Part shown: piece by piece, positions 6,271 through 7,854 of the stretch
Position numbering within the stretch: position 1 is the first letter of the stretch
Layout: every line of letters begins with the position of its first letter
NCBI GenBank assembly: GCA_945867755.1
Contig: CAMBJN010000063.1
Span: 1-7,854, forward strand
Source: Polynucleobacter meluiroseus
GTDB lineage: Bacteria > Pseudomonadota > Gammaproteobacteria > Burkholderiales > Burkholderiaceae
DNA: 7,854 bases
Reading direction: 5' to 3'
Notes under the pieces: generated by a model
Told to the model about the DNA's origin: nothing
The model's database searches: none
What the model saw: only the letters and a program-made list of their open reading frames with translations
Translations under genes and position numbers: made by a program

Positions 6271-6350
6271 TTTTAGTTTGTTTGATTTGTTTGTTTGTTT
6301 AATTTGTTTGTTTGTTTTTTGTTTTTTGTTTTTTGTTTTTATTTTTATTT
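6271..6350 (+). repeat. C-free G/T-rich tract with short tandem repeats
   Basis: The whole 90 bases from 6261 to 6350 contain no C on this strand. Inside are TTTG repeats (three at 6286-6297, three at 6303-6314) and three perfect GTTTTTT units at 6314-6334, followed by GTTTTTA. The tract fills the front half of the 155 bp gap between the dehydrogenase stop and the receptor gene. It has no hairpin-forming partner, so it is not a normal terminator, although T runs may cause pausing. Such repeats are prone to slippage. The rest of the gap (6351-6413) shows no confident promoter; TTGTAA at 6361-6366 has no good -10 at a normal distance. Confidence 0.75.
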
Positions 6351-6413
6351 CTGTAATTTGTTGTAACTCGAAGTGTGGGTAGGTTTTTAGAACTGTAGTC
6401 ATCATTGTTCAAC

Positions 6414-6420
6414 GAGGAGA
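6414..6420 (+). promoter_or_regulatory. Strong ribosome binding site of the receptor gene
   Basis: GAGGAGA lies 4 bases before the ATG at 6425 and is nearly complementary to the 16S rRNA 3' end. It decides the start codon and suggests high translation, as expected for a periplasmic receptor made in excess over its transporter. Confidence 0.8.
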
Positions 6421-6424
6421 AATC

Positions 6425-7411
6425 ATGAACACAAGACGTAAAATTATTGCCACCGCTGTGGCAGCATTAACAACTTCAGTACTGGCATCGCCAGTTTTAG
6501 CTCAAGCAGCTTGGCCGAATAAACCAATTCGTTTGGTGGTCGGTTTTGCACCAGGCGGCGGCACAGACATTGTGGCGCGCGCCTTGGCTCCAAAAATGAG
6601 TGAGATCTTGGGTCAAAGCATCATCATCGAAAACAGAGCTGGTGCTGCTGGCACAATCGGTGCGGATGTTGTTGCTAAGTCCCCAGCCGATGGTTACACA
6701 TTACTGATGGGTCATTCGAATTCAAATGCGATTGCTCCATTTGTTTTGCCAAAAATACCATTCAATGCAGGAACAGATTTCACGCCAATCACTTATGTTG
6801 GTTACGTGCCAAACATCTTGGTATTACATCCTTCAATCCCAGCAAAATCAATTCCTGAATTGATCAGCTTGGCTAAGAACAATCCAGGTCAAATGACTTA
6901 TGGTTCGTCTGGTATTGGCAGCACGCAGCACTTGGCTGGCGCCCTGTTCTCAAAGATTTCCAAAGTTCAAATGAATCACGTGCCATACAAAGGCAGTGGT
7001 CAGGCAATCATTGACTTATTGGCCGGTCAAATCAATATGAACTTTGACACTTTGCCACCAGTATTGCCACACGTTCGTGCTGGCAAGTTAAAGCCTTTGG
7101 CTATTTCAACACCTAAACGTTTGTCCATTCTTCCAGATGTTCCAACATTTGATGAAGTAGGTATCAAAGGTTTTGAAGTGACTAACTGGTACTCAGTGAT
7201 GGGTCCAAAAAACATGCCTAAGGACATGGTTGCAAAAATTGATGCTGCGGTTCGTGCTGCGATGAATGATCCAAAGAACAAAACAACTTTGGATGCGCAA
7301 GGCTTACAAACAGCAGGTCCTGCAACTCCTGATGAGTTCTCAGTGTTCTTGAAAGCCGAGCTTAGCAAGTATTCAAAACTTGTTAAAGAACTCAACGTAA
7401 AGGCTGAGTAA
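6425..7411 (+). CDS. Bug/TctC-family periplasmic solute receptor of a tripartite tricarboxylate transporter
   Basis: An exported receptor that binds a small carboxylic acid in the periplasm, normally delivering it to TctA/TctB-type membrane subunits. The 328-residue length is typical. An N-terminal Sec signal (NTRRK, then a hydrophobic stretch 7-25) has a likely cleavage site after VLA at residue 26. The mature start has the family hallmark WPNKPIRLVVGFAPGGGTD (30-48), with the GGGTD loop that holds the ligand carboxylate through bound waters in known Bug structures. Later family marks are ADGYTLL (88-94), HVPYKGSGQAI (185-195), FDTLPPVLPHVRAGKLKPLA (207-226) and LPDVPTFDEVG (236-246). The start is fixed by GAGGAGA. 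The stop TAA shares its last base with the ATG of the CoA-transferase, so the two are coupled. No TctA or TctB gene is in view, which is common, as many Bug genes are orphans. Ligand is unknown; context favours an organic acid handled by the neighbouring enzymes. Confidence 0.94.
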   Translation: MNTRRKIIATAVAALTTSVLASPVLAQAAWPNKPIRLVVGFAPGGGTDIVARALAPKMSEILGQSIIIENRAGAAGTIGADVVAKSPADGYTLLMGHSNSNAIAPFVLPKIPFNAGTDFTPITYVGYVPNILVLHPSIPAKSIPELISLAKNNPGQMTYGSSGIGSTQHLAGALFSKISKVQMNHVPYKGSGQAIIDLLAGQINMNFDTLPPVLPHVRAGKLKPLAISTPKRLSILPDVPTFDEVGIKGFEVTNWYSVMGPKNMPKDMVAKIDAAVRAAMNDPKNKTTLDAQGLQTAGPATPDEFSVFLKAELSKYSKLVKELNVKAE

Positions 7412-7854
7412 TGACGTCACCCCAAACTGGAGTATCTTCACGCCCACTGCCCCTGGTGGGCGTGAAGGTTCTAGACATCAGCCAAGTAATGGCTGGACCC
7501 TATACCTGCATGCTATTGGCAGACATGGGAGCCGATGTGATCAAAATAGAACCTCCAGGTTCTGGGGATCAAACACGGGGTGCGATGGGATTCAAAATGA
7601 AAGGCCCGGACAGCATGGGCTTTTTAAATATGAACCGCAACAAACGTAGCATCACAATCAATTTAAAGTCTGATGCGGGCAAAAAGATTCTTTTTGAATT
7701 AGTCAAAGATGCCGATATCTTGGTGGAAAACTATCGACCAGGAGTCATGAAAAAATTAGGTGTTTCTTACGAAGTGTTAAGCAAAATTAATCCTCGCTTG
7801 GTTTATGCCAGCATCTCTGGTTTTGGTCAAAGTGGTCCATGGGCAGATCGTCCG
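7411..7854 (+). CDS. Class III CoA-transferase (CaiB/BaiF family), 5' part only
   Basis: The frame runs from ATG at 7411 to the right edge, 148 codons of an expected 390-430. Family marks are GVKVLDISQVMAGPYTCMLL (17-36), GADVIKIEPPGSGDQTRG (40-57), FLNMNRNKRSITINLK (71-86), ADILVENYRPGV (101-112) and ISGFGQSGP (135-143). Enzymes of this family transfer CoA between carboxylic acids, such as formate/oxalate, succinate/a substrate acid or carnitine. The catalytic aspartate, near residue 169 in formyl-CoA transferase, lies beyond the window, so activity cannot be checked. The start overlaps the receptor stop as TAATG and has AAAGG 7 bases upstream, indicating one transcript. The pairing suggests that the imported acid, or its breakdown product, is activated as a CoA thioester. 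The N-terminus does not look specifically like formyl-CoA transferase; the substrate is undecided. Confidence 0.92.
   Translation, partial: MTSPQTGVSSRPLPLVGVKVLDISQVMAGPYTCMLLADMGADVIKIEPPGSGDQTRGAMGFKMKGPDSMGFLNMNRNKRSITINLKSDAGKKILFELVKDADILVENYRPGVMKKLGVSYEVLSKINPRLVYASISGFGQSGPWADRP

Noticed and set aside
6271..6350. T-rich tract as a rho-independent terminator of the dehydrogenase gene
   Set aside because: There is no stem-loop before the T runs; without a hairpin it does not meet the definition of an intrinsic terminator.
6205..6405. Minus-strand open frame across the G/T tract (66 codons)
   Set aside because: The Lys/Asn/Gln-rich translation is simply the complement of the T-rich repeat tract.
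7027..7395. 122-codon open frame on the minus strand inside the receptor gene
   Set aside because: It lies fully antisense to a well-supported receptor gene, has no ribosome binding site or recognisable domain, and is explained by codon structure of the opposite strand.
7411..7854. Naming the CoA-transferase frc (formyl-CoA transferase, oxalate catabolism)
   Set aside because: The visible third shows only general family motifs and lacks close similarity to the formyl-CoA transferase N-terminus; no oxalyl-CoA decarboxylase is in view.
1..7854. Defence island, phage, transposon or CRISPR content
   Set aside because: All recognised genes are metabolic or regulatory; there are no transposase motifs, terminal inverted repeats, spaced direct repeats of CRISPR type, or integrase and tRNA attachment signs.

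Overview
The window reads as chromosomal DNA of moderate GC content from a betaproteobacterium, most likely Burkholderiales. The main reasons are a Bug/TctC-type periplasmic receptor next to a class III CoA-transferase, a one-piece FAD plus Fe-S 2-hydroxyacid dehydrogenase of about 1000 residues, and a ferredoxin-NADP reductase ending in AFVDK. The GC content is lower than in most Burkholderia-like genomes and would fit a Polynucleobacter-like lineage, but that placement is a guess from protein style, not a database result.

Left part (1-1195). The first bases may be the last codons of an unidentified + strand gene. They are followed by a hairpin and a clear rho-independent terminator (95-116), then a second, bidirectional terminator (156-192) that ends the leftward gene fpr (221-997, ferredoxin/flavodoxin-NADP+ reductase). 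Between fpr and the next leftward gene lies a stretch of about 200 bp. It holds a 16-codon open frame with the strong ribosome binding site GGAGGAGA. Its peptide resembles the N-terminus of GlcG/HbpS-type proteins, so it may be the stub of a decayed gene.

Middle part (1196-6269). A class V aminotransferase (serine/alanine-glyoxylate aminotransferase type) points left. It diverges from a rightward unit that starts with a GntR/FCD regulator and overlaps by 4 bp with a 1001-residue FAD + Fe-S oxidoreductase (YdiJ/GlcD-GlcF type). The roughly 200 bp divergent spacer is AT-rich and holds a 20 bp palindrome and two copies of TGTATRCAAAAA exactly 106 bp apart. These are the best candidate operator sites.

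Right part (6270-7854). After a C-free G/T-rich tract of short tandem repeats come an exported solute receptor of the tripartite tricarboxylate transporter type and, overlapping its stop codon by one base (TAATG), the first 148 codons of a class III CoA-transferase that runs off the window.

Taken together, the locus looks like a catabolic module for a small carboxylic acid. A receptor captures the acid, a CoA-transferase may activate it or a product, the flavin/Fe-S enzyme oxidises a D-2-hydroxyacid (glycolate, D-lactate and D-2-hydroxyglutarate are all possible) to the 2-oxoacid, and the aminotransferase may convert glyoxylate or a similar oxoacid to an amino acid. The GntR protein probably senses the substrate. 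The substrate itself cannot be read from the sequence. I see no tRNA, rRNA, CRISPR array, insertion sequence or phage gene.
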